Both the position numbers and the translations under genes were made by a program. The notes under the pieces were generated by a model. It worked only from the letters and a program-made list of their open reading frames with translations. It was not told where the DNA came from and searched no databases. Below, piece after piece: positions 1 to 7,783 of a DNA stretch of 64,000 bases (the stretch's first letter is position 1; each line of letters starts with the position of its first letter). The stretch covers positions 39,610-103,609 of the forward strand of contig NZ_JANXTI010000039.1 of the NCBI RefSeq assembly GCF_025352425.1. The letters are read 5' to 3'. The stretch is from Flavobacterium sp. (lineage in GTDB: Bacteria > Bacteroidota > Bacteroidia > Flavobacteriales > Flavobacteriaceae).

Positions 1-800
1 TGACCTGCCATGAAAACATCAGCAACTTTAGTAAAACGTTCGAAATCTGAGGTATAATCTTGCGGATTTTTATAGAAATCATTATTGCTTTCTGGCGCTT
101 TTCCGTCTAATCGTTTATTATAATCCAAAACATCAATTTGAGTGTAAACAGCCTGTGAGTAAACTTTATTTAAGAAATCCTCAGGAGAAACCTGTTTTAA
201 TTTCATGCCGTCAAGAATCTCTTTTGCGCCCATTCCTACTTTACCATGACCGGTTAGAACGATTTTAATGTTGGGCAAAGTTTGTCTTTTCAATCGCGCA
301 ATCAAATCTTCCTTCGTTTGTAAAGTCTCGGCTTTAGGAAGATTGAATAAATCATATTTTATTCCGAATGCCCTGAAACCATTATAGGCACCAACGATTC
401 CGGCATAACGGCCAAAGCCAATCAAGCGCCTGTTAGTTGCATCAACGATAGTTTCATGATCATATAACTCAATATTTTTATCGAGAATGGCCTGCAGCAA
501 TTTTCGGTTATGAATTTGCTTTTTAATGGTATGCGAAAAGAAAAAATACTTCTTATTCGGAATCAAATAATCAACCGGAATCTCCTTTACACCAAAGAAT
601 ACATCACAATCGGAAATATCGTCAGCTACCTCAATGCCTACCTTTTTATAGGCATCATCAGTAAAAACCCTAATATCAGAACTTTCCACTTTTATAAAGG
701 CTTCGGGATGCTCGGTTTGCAAACGGACTAATTCTTCCGGAGTAAAAACTACTCTTCTATCGGGTGGATTTTTTCTTTCTTTAATAATGCCAAACTTCAT
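1..800 (-). CDS. NAD(P)-dependent dehydrogenase, alanine/saccharopine dehydrogenase-like (partial)
   Basis: The 3' end of this leftward gene lies beyond the window edge; about 266 codons are visible. The start MKFGIIKERKNPPDRRV and the following PEELVRLQTEHPE stretch match the N-terminal domain of the alanine dehydrogenase/transhydrogenase and saccharopine dehydrogenase (LYS1-like) superfamily. A Rossmann-type glycine motif, VLTGHGKVGMGAKEIL, follows near residue 180. The family oxidises amino acids or saccharopine with NAD(P). Which substrate applies here cannot be told, because the C-terminal part is missing. The ATG at 798-800 is the natural start. The gene diverges from the serine hydrolase to its right. 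Confidence 0.75.
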   Translation of the reverse strand, partial: MKFGIIKERKNPPDRRVVFTPEELVRLQTEHPEAFIKVESSDIRVFTDDAYKKVGIEVADDISDCDVFFGVKEIPVDYLIPNKKYFFFSHTIKKQIHNRKLLQAILDKNIELYDHETIVDATNRRLIGFGRYAGIVGAYNGFRAFGIKYDLFNLPKAETLQTKEDLIARLKRQTLPNIKIVLTGHGKVGMGAKEILDGMKLKQVSPEDFLNKVYSQAVYTQIDVLDYNKRLDGKAPESNNDFYKNPQDYTSDFERFTKVADVFMAG

Positions 801-989
801 GTGCGCTTTTTTGTGATGCCAAAAGTAACGGTAACGAAAACGTTTTCAAAACTTTTTTTTTAAAAATAACGTTGAAGCGGTTTTATACTTTCCATTGATT
901 ACTACATCTTTATAAATTTGTCATAAAAAATTGTGAAAAACCTGTTGATAGCTTTCTTAAAAAGTAACTTTATACCCTTTATGAATAAT

Positions 990-997
990 TATATTTG
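990..997 (+). promoter_or_regulatory. Promoter -7 element (TATATTTG)
   Basis: TATATTTG fits the Bacteroidota -7 consensus TAnnTTTG. It lies 18 bases before the ATG at 1016, so the transcript would have a very short leader. It also overlaps a TTG at 995, which argues against that TTG being the start codon. Confidence 0.6.
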
Positions 998-1015
998 TTT
1001 TTCAATATTATTATA

Positions 1016-2215
1016 ATGACATCCAAAATCACTCTCTATACTACTCAGTTATTAGCCATTATCCTGTTTACGATTTCTTGTTCTAAGCAGGAAAAGAATG
1101 AAGAGGCGATTATTAAGGTTAACAATAATGGGATTCCCATTATGCTTCCTTTGCGGGAAGAATTGCCTAAGCTTACTTCCGCGTATATCAATGATAAAAA
1201 ATATGGTGTCAGTCGGTATTTTGAAAAAAAATGGCCCGAAAAAAATGACAACGTAGCCTTTTTGGTAGCAAAGAATGGTCAGATAATTTATGAAAATTAT
1301 TTGGGCTATGCCAATAAAAGAACCGGCGAAATGATCTCTAAAGACATGCCTTTACATATTGCTTCCGTCAGCAAAGTCCTTACTTCTACGGCTGTTCTGA
1401 TGCTCATTGATGCTAAAAAAATCACACTTGACCAAAAGGTAAATACCATCATCGAGAACTTTCCTTATCCCGAGGTGACAATTCAAACGCTGCTTAATCA
1501 CAGGAGCGGAATGAGAAATTATGCCTACTTTACTTTTGAAAAAGGCAATTGGGATAAACAAGAAACCCTTAGCAATGAAGACATTGTAAAGGTTATGGTA
1601 GATAAACAGATTTCTTTGGAAAGACCAACCGATACAGGTTTTGGTTATTGCAACACAAATTATGCAATGCTTGCTTTAGTTATTGAAAAAGTTACGGGTT
1701 TGAAATATCCTGAGGCAATGAAAGAGATGATTTTTGCACCGCTTGGAATGACAAATACTTTTGTGTTTGACATTGTAAAAGACCGTTCCATTATTGCGCC
1801 ATCTTATAAAGGAAATAATATAGAAATTGGAATTGATTACCTTGATGGAATTTATGGCGACAAAAACATTTATTCAACTCCGAGAGATTTATTAAAATTC
1901 GACAAGGCGCGTTATGCTCCTTTTTTCCTGAATTCTGATTTGATAAAAAAAATATATACCGGTTATAGCCATGAAAGTAAAGGAATACGTAATTATGGTT
2001 TAGGCATCAGAATGACTGAGTTTGAAAAAAGCGAACCTTTTTATTATCACAACGGCTGGTGGCACGGAAATACTTCTTCTTTCATCAACTTAAGAAAAGA
2101 GAAAGTTACTATTATTGTGCTGTCTAATAAGTTTACCCGAAAGACTTATCAAACTAAAAAGCTCGCCGCTCTTTTTGGCGATTATCCATTTAAGCTGGAT
2201 GATGGTGAGGAATGA
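1016..2215 (+). CDS. Serine hydrolase lipoprotein (beta-lactamase / class C fold)
   Basis: A 399-residue protein with a lipoprotein signal peptide (lipobox LFTISC near residue 22), so probably anchored to the periplasmic or outer face of a membrane. The three class C beta-lactamase/DD-peptidase motifs are present: SVSK at 117-120 (nucleophile Ser117, Lys120), YCN at 211-213 and HNG at 345-347. This family includes DD-peptidases, esterases and penicillin-binding-like enzymes; the substrate cannot be inferred, and true beta-lactamase activity is not implied. The ATG at 1016 is chosen over TTG 995 because the promoter element covers the latter. Its last 17 bases overlap the next gene. Confidence 0.85.
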   Translation: MTSKITLYTTQLLAIILFTISCSKQEKNEEAIIKVNNNGIPIMLPLREELPKLTSAYINDKKYGVSRYFEKKWPEKNDNVAFLVAKNGQIIYENYLGYANKRTGEMISKDMPLHIASVSKVLTSTAVLMLIDAKKITLDQKVNTIIENFPYPEVTIQTLLNHRSGMRNYAYFTFEKGNWDKQETLSNEDIVKVMVDKQISLERPTDTGFGYCNTNYAMLALVIEKVTGLKYPEAMKEMIFAPLGMTNTFVFDIVKDRSIIAPSYKGNNIEIGIDYLDGIYGDKNIYSTPRDLLKFDKARYAPFFLNSDLIKKIYTGYSHESKGIRNYGLGIRMTEFEKSEPFYYHNGWWHGNTSSFINLRKEKVTIIVLSNKFTRKTYQTKKLAALFGDYPFKLDDGEE

Positions 2216-2600
2216 TAGGATACAATTCAATGTAAAATATTTTGCATTAACGCTATCACTTTTCATTATCGAAGCAATAATTGCACTGTGTGTTCATGAC
2301 AGTTTTGTGCGTCCGTACTTTGGCGATGTTTTAGTTGTTATGCTGATTTATTGCTTTGTAAAGTCCTTTCTGCAAGCAAAAGTTCTGCCAACAGCACTAT
2401 TGGTATTGCTCTTCGCCTTCACAATAGAATTCCTTCAATACCTGAATATTGTAGAAAAGCTATGTTTACAGGATTCCAAAATTGCCAGAACCGCAATTGG
2501 AACTTCATTTTCCTGGTCGGATATTTTGTGTTACCTAATTGGGATAGTTGTAGTAATTTCAGTTGAATATTTTCTTCGAAAAGAAAGAACTAATGGATAA
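2199..2600 (+). CDS. DUF2809-like small membrane protein
   Basis: About 133 residues with four hydrophobic segments and a conserved-looking polar stretch (AFTIEFLQYLNI, then GTSFSWSDILCYLIG). This pattern matches the DUF2809 family of small integral inner-membrane proteins of unknown function. The start is one of two adjacent ATGs (2199 or 2202) inside the end of the serine hydrolase gene, so the two are probably translationally coupled. Confidence 0.7.
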   Translation: MMVRNDRIQFNVKYFALTLSLFIIEAIIALCVHDSFVRPYFGDVLVVMLIYCFVKSFLQAKVLPTALLVLLFAFTIEFLQYLNIVEKLCLQDSKIARTAIGTSFSWSDILCYLIGIVVVISVEYFLRKERTNG

Positions 2601-2633
2601 GGAATAGTTGTCCGCATTATCCGTCAAATTCAT

Positions 2634-2703
2634 CCTGATGAGTTTATTAACTGAGCCTGATGAGTTTCGCAACTGATGCTGATGAGTTGATAAACTCATC
2701 AGG
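2634..2703. repeat. Three-copy 22-bp-period repeat ending in a hairpin
   Basis: CTGATGAGTT occurs at 2635, 2657 and 2679, exactly 22 bases apart. The third copy forms a perfect 10-bp inverted repeat with AACTCATCAG (2693-2702) around a GATA loop. It sits between convergent genes. It could act as a termination structure, although it lacks a T tract. Confidence 0.6.
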
Positions 2704-2809
2704 TACATTTTTAGGCCTTGTATTTACTTGGCTTCCTAAAGGAAAAAATGAATTTTGTTTAGTGACAGCTCCGCTTTCGGGTTTTTGGCATTTTAAGTTC
2801 AGGCCAACC

Positions 2810-5800
2810 TTATTTTTCTATAATCGCATCCTGAATGACTTTCTGAATGTCTTCGCGGATGTTTTCTTTTGAAAGTTTATTAGGCAAATTAGAGTCAGGA
2901 TAGGTTCTGTTGGATAAGAAAACATAAACAATATCAGTTTCTGGGTCAGCCCAGGCCATAGTTCCCGTAAAACCCGTATGCCCAAAACTCGACATTGAAA
3001 CACAACCGCATGTTGGACCCGCTCCACTGATTTGTGGCTTGTCAAATCCTAAACCACGACGATTTCCTTCGGTACAAAACCAACAGGTATTAAAATCGGC
3101 AAACGTCGCTTCAGAGAAATATTGAATGCCTCCGTAATTTCCTTTTTGTAAATACATCTGCATCATCTTGGCAATATCCATAGCATTCGAAAAGATTCCC
3201 GCGTGCCCGCCAACGCCATCTTCCATCGCGGCTTCCATGTCGTGTACATAACCCTGAATCACATCGTGACGGAAATAAGTGTCGATTTCGGTTGGCGCAA
3301 TGACACTTTTGTCAAATCTTGTTAAAGGATTATAAAGTGTATTGTTCATCCCAAGGGATTTATAGAAATTGTTGGTAGCCAGTTCGTCCAAATGCCTGCC
3401 CATTACCCTTTCCAGATATTGCTTCAGAATAATAAAGGTAAAATCGCTGTACCTGTATTCTTTTTTATCAATCAGCGGACTCTGGATGATTTGTTTCATG
3501 ATGGTGTCATGATAATCATCGCGCAAATACAAACTATCGGAAACGCGTTTGGTAAACCCTTCGCTGTACATTTTTCGATAGTATTTATCAAGTGGCAATT
3601 TAGTAGTTGAATCTATAGTCGCTTTATAAAAAGGAATCCATGCCTGCATTCTGCCGTAATGAGACAGTAATTCCTTGAACGTAATTTTTTGTTTGTTAGA
3701 GCCTTTAAATAGTGGTAACATTTCCCCAAGCGTAGTTTCGAGTGCTACTTTCTTTTGATCATAAACCTGCATTACATTAGGCAAAGTAGCCACCATTTTG
3801 GTCACTGATGCCACATCGTATAAATCGCTATTCTTAACTTTTACATCACCTTCATAGGTTTGTTTTCCAAAAGATTTTTGATAAATGACTTTTCCTTTCC
3901 TGGCTACAAGAATCTGCATACCTGGCGCCATTTTTCCATCAATGGCTTTTTGGGCATAGGTTTCAATCTGCTTAAGTTTTTCGGAACTCATACCGACGCT
4001 TTCCGGAGTTGCAAAGCCCAATCGATTAAGTTTTTGCGTTGTGATTCCATCACCAGCCTTTAATGTGTTGTTGATAGAAACCGGAAGCAGTCCTTTTGCG
4101 CCAATGGCTCCAAATATCAATTCGGCTGAAACTTGCTGAGCAATATCACCATTTTGATACGAAACGATTACGCCTGGTATTTCAGCAAAATTAAAAATTC
4201 TTGATAGTGAGTAAGGCTTGGCAAAACAATCAATAATCACTTTCTTTTTTGAGGCAATTGAGTCAATGATCTGCAATTCTGGTACTGTCAACTCAGGTGA
4301 TTTCCACCACGTCTTATCCGATTTGTGATAACCAATAATTACGGTTTCATAATCGATTAATTTGGTCATTAAGGTATCAATATTCGTTTCTGAAACTTCA
4401 GTAACTTCAGTATACTTCTTTAAAGTAGTGACGAACGAACTGTTGGTGTCATCACCCAATTTTACATACGCTATCTTTTGATTCAGATTTTTAATCGGTA
4501 GAATGTTACCATCATTTTTTACAACCGTAACTGCATTTTCATACAATTCATACTGCAGGGATTCATTTGATTTCGGATTTAAATCGCTATACAGATTGAT
4601 GCCTTCAATTGGTTTGTATTTATTCAGTCCTGCTTTGAACTTATACCGCAATATCTTCTTCACTGATTGTGCCAGTCTTGCATCAGAAATAAGGCTGTCC
4701 TGGTAAGCCATGCATATTTTTTCTGCAGCAAGCGGCACGTTTTCTGCAAAAAGCAGAATGTCATTTCCAGCCATAAAGGCTTCCAAATCAATATCGCCGG
4801 GTTTTCTGAAATTACTGGCACCTTTCATATTTAAGGCATCTGTAAAAATCAATCCGTCAAAGCCTAACTCGTTTTTCAGCAAATTAGTTACTACATTAGG
4901 TGAAATAGAGGTTGGATATCCTTCTCTTGGTTCCAGACTCGGAATATTCAGATGCGCCACCATCACAGAAACTAAGCCTTCATCAAACATACGTTTATAC
5001 GGATACAACTCCACTTTTTCCAGATGATCCAAAGAAGCATTTACAACAGGTAACGTACTGTGGGAATCGGTTTCAGTATCTCCGTGTCCGGGAAAATGTT
5101 TTCCTGTAGAAAAAACGCCCTGACCTTGTGCACCTTTCATTAGTGCTATGGCGTGTTCGGTTACATTTACTTTGTTTTCACCAAAAGAGCGGTATCCTAT
5201 GATTGGGTTTTTAGGATTGGTATTGATATCTAACACAGGGGCAAAATTGAAATGGATTCCCATTCTTTTGCTTTCCTTTGCGAGGCTAACGCCTACTTTT
5301 TCCACCAATTTCAAATCCTTAATAGCGCCCAAAGTCATATTGAAAGGATAACAGAAAGTTGAATCTATCCGCATACTCAGACCCCATTCGGCATCAATCC
5401 CAATAAACATAGGTACTTTCGCCATCGATTGGTAATTGTTGGTCAGCCGCGCTTGACGCATTGGCCCGCCCTGAAAAAAGATTAGACCACCAACTTTATA
5501 ATCACGTACCAATTTTTCAACCGCGTTTGTGTGTATGGTGTCTTTATTAGAATAGGCCGCAACCATAAACAGCTGCCCTACTTTTTCATCAAAAGTCATT
5601 TGGTTGTAAATACTATCTACCCAATGTGTTTCGAGTGCGGTTTCGGGGAAAAAGTTTTTTCGGTCTGCTTTGGGAATTGGAATATAGGTTTCGTTATCAG
5701 GTTGTTCTGCAACTTGATTAGCGATAACTTCAGTTTTAGGAGTACTCACAGGTACTGGATTACTGACTTTTGATGACGAACAATTCGTAATCAAGAACAG

Positions 5801-5842
5801 CAATCCTGTGCATAAACCTATACTGAATAAAAACCTTTTCAT
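2810..5842 (-). CDS. Glycoside hydrolase family 3 (NagZ-type) fused to serine beta-lactamase-fold domain
   Basis: A 1010-residue lipoprotein (lipobox cysteine Cys21). Residues about 70-400 form a GH3 beta-N-acetylhexosaminidase domain with the NagZ signature KHFPGHGDTETDSH at 248-261 (catalytic dyad His/Asp) and nucleophile Asp335 in FTDALNMKG. A middle region (about 430-600) resembles the GH3 C-terminal alpha/beta domain. Residues from about 610 are a class C serine-hydrolase domain: SVTK 679-682, YSD 798-800, HTG 955-957. By family, the first half cleaves GlcNAc-anhMurNAc or related muropeptides; the second may be a peptidase or esterase. It is the last gene of the leftward envelope cluster, 13 bases after the preceding gene. 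The architecture is known in Bacteroidota; the role of the second domain is inference. Confidence 0.9.
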   Translation of the reverse strand: MKRFLFSIGLCTGLLFLITNCSSSKVSNPVPVSTPKTEVIANQVAEQPDNETYIPIPKADRKNFFPETALETHWVDSIYNQMTFDEKVGQLFMVAAYSNKDTIHTNAVEKLVRDYKVGGLIFFQGGPMRQARLTNNYQSMAKVPMFIGIDAEWGLSMRIDSTFCYPFNMTLGAIKDLKLVEKVGVSLAKESKRMGIHFNFAPVLDINTNPKNPIIGYRSFGENKVNVTEHAIALMKGAQGQGVFSTGKHFPGHGDTETDSHSTLPVVNASLDHLEKVELYPYKRMFDEGLVSVMVAHLNIPSLEPREGYPTSISPNVVTNLLKNELGFDGLIFTDALNMKGASNFRKPGDIDLEAFMAGNDILLFAENVPLAAEKICMAYQDSLISDARLAQSVKKILRYKFKAGLNKYKPIEGINLYSDLNPKSNESLQYELYENAVTVVKNDGNILPIKNLNQKIAYVKLGDDTNSSFVTTLKKYTEVTEVSETNIDTLMTKLIDYETVIIGYHKSDKTWWKSPELTVPELQIIDSIASKKKVIIDCFAKPYSLSRIFNFAEIPGVIVSYQNGDIAQQVSAELIFGAIGAKGLLPVSINNTLKAGDGITTQKLNRLGFATPESVGMSSEKLKQIETYAQKAIDGKMAPGMQILVARKGKVIYQKSFGKQTYEGDVKVKNSDLYDVASVTKMVATLPNVMQVYDQKKVALETTLGEMLPLFKGSNKQKITFKELLSHYGRMQAWIPFYKATIDSTTKLPLDKYYRKMYSEGFTKRVSDSLYLRDDYHDTIMKQIIQSPLIDKKEYRYSDFTFIILKQYLERVMGRHLDELATNNFYKSLGMNNTLYNPLTRFDKSVIAPTEIDTYFRHDVIQGYVHDMEAAMEDGVGGHAGIFSNAMDIAKMMQMYLQKGNYGGIQYFSEATFADFNTCWFCTEGNRRGLGFDKPQISGAGPTCGCVSMSSFGHTGFTGTMAWADPETDIVYVFLSNRTYPDSNLPNKLSKENIREDIQKVIQDAIIEK

Positions 5843-5854
5843 AGAATTTAGGGC

Positions 5855-6337
5855 TTAAAAGAAACGACTGTGCCAGCTTTCGCCGGCAGGAACTTCCCAG
5901 TTTTCGTTAAATTCTTCGATACTATTCACCAGATTGTTAAAAACAATGGTGTTGGCCGTTACGGCTTTTTCTTTGGCCATTCGTTTAAAATCAATCAACG
6001 ATTTATGCGCAATATGTTCACCGTTTTTAAACGTTACGTTCATTTTATCCAACAAATCAACCTGATATTTTTGTTCCAGATTTTGAATAAAACTCACAGA
6101 GGAATCTATAGAGCATCCTGTTGCGGGTTGCACTTCCTGATTGACAGCAAGAATGATAAATCGATTGTATTTCAACAGATATGAAGCTTCCAAGCCGGTT
6201 CCGTGCGCTGACCAGTTTTCGACAAAGGTTTTTAAATCATTTTCAATCTCAGTCATTTCATCATCTGAAAATTTTCTGTTGGAAGGGTAAATCCAGATTT
6301 TAGAGTCTTCGGGTAAATTTTCAAAAGGAATTAGCAT
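5855..6337 (-). CDS. Small conserved Bacteroidota protein (often labelled ABC transporter ATPase)
   Basis: A 160-residue soluble protein starting MLIPFENLPEDSKIWIYPSN. Homologues next to the CCG Fe-S gene in flavobacteria are commonly named ABC transporter ATPase, but no Walker A, Walker B or ABC signature motif is visible and the length is far below an ATPase domain. The only notable element is a central ATGCSIDSSVSFIQ segment with a Cys. It sits 51 bases after the Fe-S gene and 13 bases before the GH3 gene, consistent with one operon. Function unknown. Confidence 0.75.
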   Translation of the reverse strand: MLIPFENLPEDSKIWIYPSNRKFSDDEMTEIENDLKTFVENWSAHGTGLEASYLLKYNRFIILAVNQEVQPATGCSIDSSVSFIQNLEQKYQVDLLDKMNVTFKNGEHIAHKSLIDFKRMAKEKAVTANTIVFNNLVNSIEEFNENWEVPAGESWHSRFF

Positions 6338-6353
6338 TTTATTTAGGTTTTAA

Positions 6354-6380
6354 CCCTTTCGACGATGCTCGGGGTGACAA
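6354..6380 (-). repeat. Dispersed intergenic repeat, copy 1
   Basis: Read on the minus strand it is TTGTCACCCCGAGCATCG followed by TCGAAAGGG. The same element, with few changes, lies at 43011-43037 on the plus strand between trpE and trpG. Confidence 0.65.
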
Positions 6381-6388
6381 TTTGAGTA

Positions 6389-7180
6389 TTATAAATCTTG
6401 GGCGTTTGCAATCAATTCGGCGATGTCCATTACTTTAACATTTGCTTCCTGTTCTTTGGCTTTTACACCGTCAGTCATCATAGTGTTGCAAAATGGGCAG
6501 CCAGCTGCAATAATTTCCGCTTTGGTTTCCATAGCATCTTCGGTTCTTTCCACATTGATGTCTTTGTTTCCTGGTTCCGGTTCCTTAAACATTTGTGCAC
6601 CACCGGCACCGCAACATAAACCATTGGCACGAGAACGTTTCATTTCAACTAGTTCGGCATCCAGTTTCTGAATTAAATCCCTTGGGGCTTCATAAACATT
6701 ATTAGCCCGTCCAAGGTAACATGGGTCGTGAAATGTAATCCGTTTGCCTTTGAACTGTCCGCCTTCAATCGTTAGTCTTCCGGAATCTAAAAGCGATTTT
6801 AAGAATTCTGTATGATGGATAACTTCGTATTTCCCTCCTAATTCAGGATATTCGTTTTTCAGTGTATTAAAACAATGTGGACAGGCAGTTACGATTTTTT
6901 TGGCTTCGTAAGCATTCAGGACTTCAATGTTCATCATAGCCTGCATCTGAAACAAAAATTCATTACCGGCACGTTTTGCCGGATCTCCGGTACAGCTTTC
7001 TTCCGTACCCAAAACAGCAAACGAAACATTCGCCCGATTTAAAATACGTACAAATGCCTTGGTGATTTTCTTTGCCCTGTCATCAAAACTACCGGCACAA
7101 CCAACCCAAAACAAAACTTCGGGTTGCTTGCCTTGAGCCATCATTTCTGCCATGGTTGGCACATTTAATACTTCTGACAT
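6389..7180 (-). CDS. CCG-domain Fe-S binding protein (HdrB/GlpC/LutA-like)
   Basis: A 263-residue cytoplasmic protein with two cysteine-rich CCG-type domains: Cys28 and Cys63, then TACPHC (Cys100, Cys103), HDPCYLG (Cys154), CCGAGG (Cys189-190) and GCPFC (Cys228, Cys231). Such domains bind [4Fe-4S] clusters in heterodisulfide reductase B, glycolate oxidase and lactate utilisation proteins. It lies downstream of an HdrC-like membrane Fe-S protein (7784-9091), and the pair probably forms a membrane electron-transfer unit. Electron donor and acceptor are unknown. Confidence 0.85.
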   Translation of the reverse strand: MSEVLNVPTMAEMMAQGKQPEVLFWVGCAGSFDDRAKKITKAFVRILNRANVSFAVLGTEESCTGDPAKRAGNEFLFQMQAMMNIEVLNAYEAKKIVTACPHCFNTLKNEYPELGGKYEVIHHTEFLKSLLDSGRLTIEGGQFKGKRITFHDPCYLGRANNVYEAPRDLIQKLDAELVEMKRSRANGLCCGAGGAQMFKEPEPGNKDINVERTEDAMETKAEIIAAGCPFCNTMMTDGVKAKEQEANVKVMDIAELIANAQDL

Positions 7181-7193
7181 TTTTTTAATGTTT

Positions 7194-7256
7194 ATGCGGT
7201 TATTTGGTTATATGTTGATTCGTTACAAATAACCAAATCAACATATAACCGAATCA
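7194..7256. repeat. Intergenic inverted repeat (ATAACC family), copy 1
   Basis: A perfect 15-bp inverted repeat, GGTTATATGTTGATT at 7206-7220 and AATCAACATATAACC at 7236-7250, with a 15-base loop. It begins with ATGCGGTTATTTG (7194-7206), which recurs at 25974-25986 in another intergenic hairpin. It lies between two leftward genes and lacks a T tract. Confidence 0.65.
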
Positions 7257-7257
7257 T

Positions 7258-7704
7258 TTACTCATGATGCTCGTCATCGAACACCTGAATGGTTACTTCC
7301 TTATCAACCAAATCGGTAAATTTTCCTCTGTAACGCGTAGCTTTTACTAGGTGATTGTCAATCCAGTGGTAATTTCCGCCACGTGGTTTCCCAAATAAGA
7401 TTCCATGGTATTTAAAGCCGTGTTTTTTCAGCCAAATCTCGGTATATTCTCTGTGAGCTTCTGTTCTTGAAGTAAAGAAAAATATAATATGACCTTCGTC
7501 ATACCATTTGTTCAGGGTTACCAACGCATCCGGATAAACCTCTGCGGTTAGCATTCTTTCAGGCTCTTCGTTTGGAATATCGTCACAAACAGTTCCGTCG
7601 ATATCAATTAAATAGTTCTTTACGCCTTCGGGTAAAATTGGACTTAAATGTTGTCCGTTTTGGGTAACACTTTGCAAGGTTTTGTCAATGTCTTCCGCTT
7701 TCAT
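7258..7704 (-). CDS. HAD-superfamily phosphatase-like protein
   Basis: A 148-residue protein with HAD motif I, DIDGT at residues 34-38 (nucleophile Asp34, acid/base Asp36), a motif II-like FFFTSRT, a Lys in LFGKPRGG, and an acidic FDDEHHE end. Its size fits a capless HAD phosphatase. Orthologues in flavobacteria are often labelled phosphoheptose isomerase, but no SIS-domain features are visible. The substrate is unknown. It sits inside the Fe-S/envelope cluster between the two Fe-S genes. Confidence 0.75.
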   Translation of the reverse strand: MKAEDIDKTLQSVTQNGQHLSPILPEGVKNYLIDIDGTVCDDIPNEEPERMLTAEVYPDALVTLNKWYDEGHIIFFFTSRTEAHREYTEIWLKKHGFKYHGILFGKPRGGNYHWIDNHLVKATRYRGKFTDLVDKEVTIQVFDDEHHE

Positions 7705-7783
7705 TTTTTTACTTTTTTATTATTTCACATTCATTTGACAAATTCCCAAGTCTCACATTTTTGGTAATTTGTTATAAGATTAT

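Noticed and set aside
995..1015. TTG start extending the serine hydrolase by seven residues
   Set aside because: The TTG lies inside the predicted promoter element TATATTTG; the ATG at 1016 directly starts the signal peptide.
2634..2703. Possible CRISPR array because of the regular 22-bp step
   Set aside because: Only three short direct repeats, no unique spacers of standard length and no cas genes nearby.
4710..5027. 105-codon plus-strand reading frame inside the GH3 fusion gene
   Set aside because: It is antisense to a gene with complete catalytic motifs, and shows no family resemblance or promoter.
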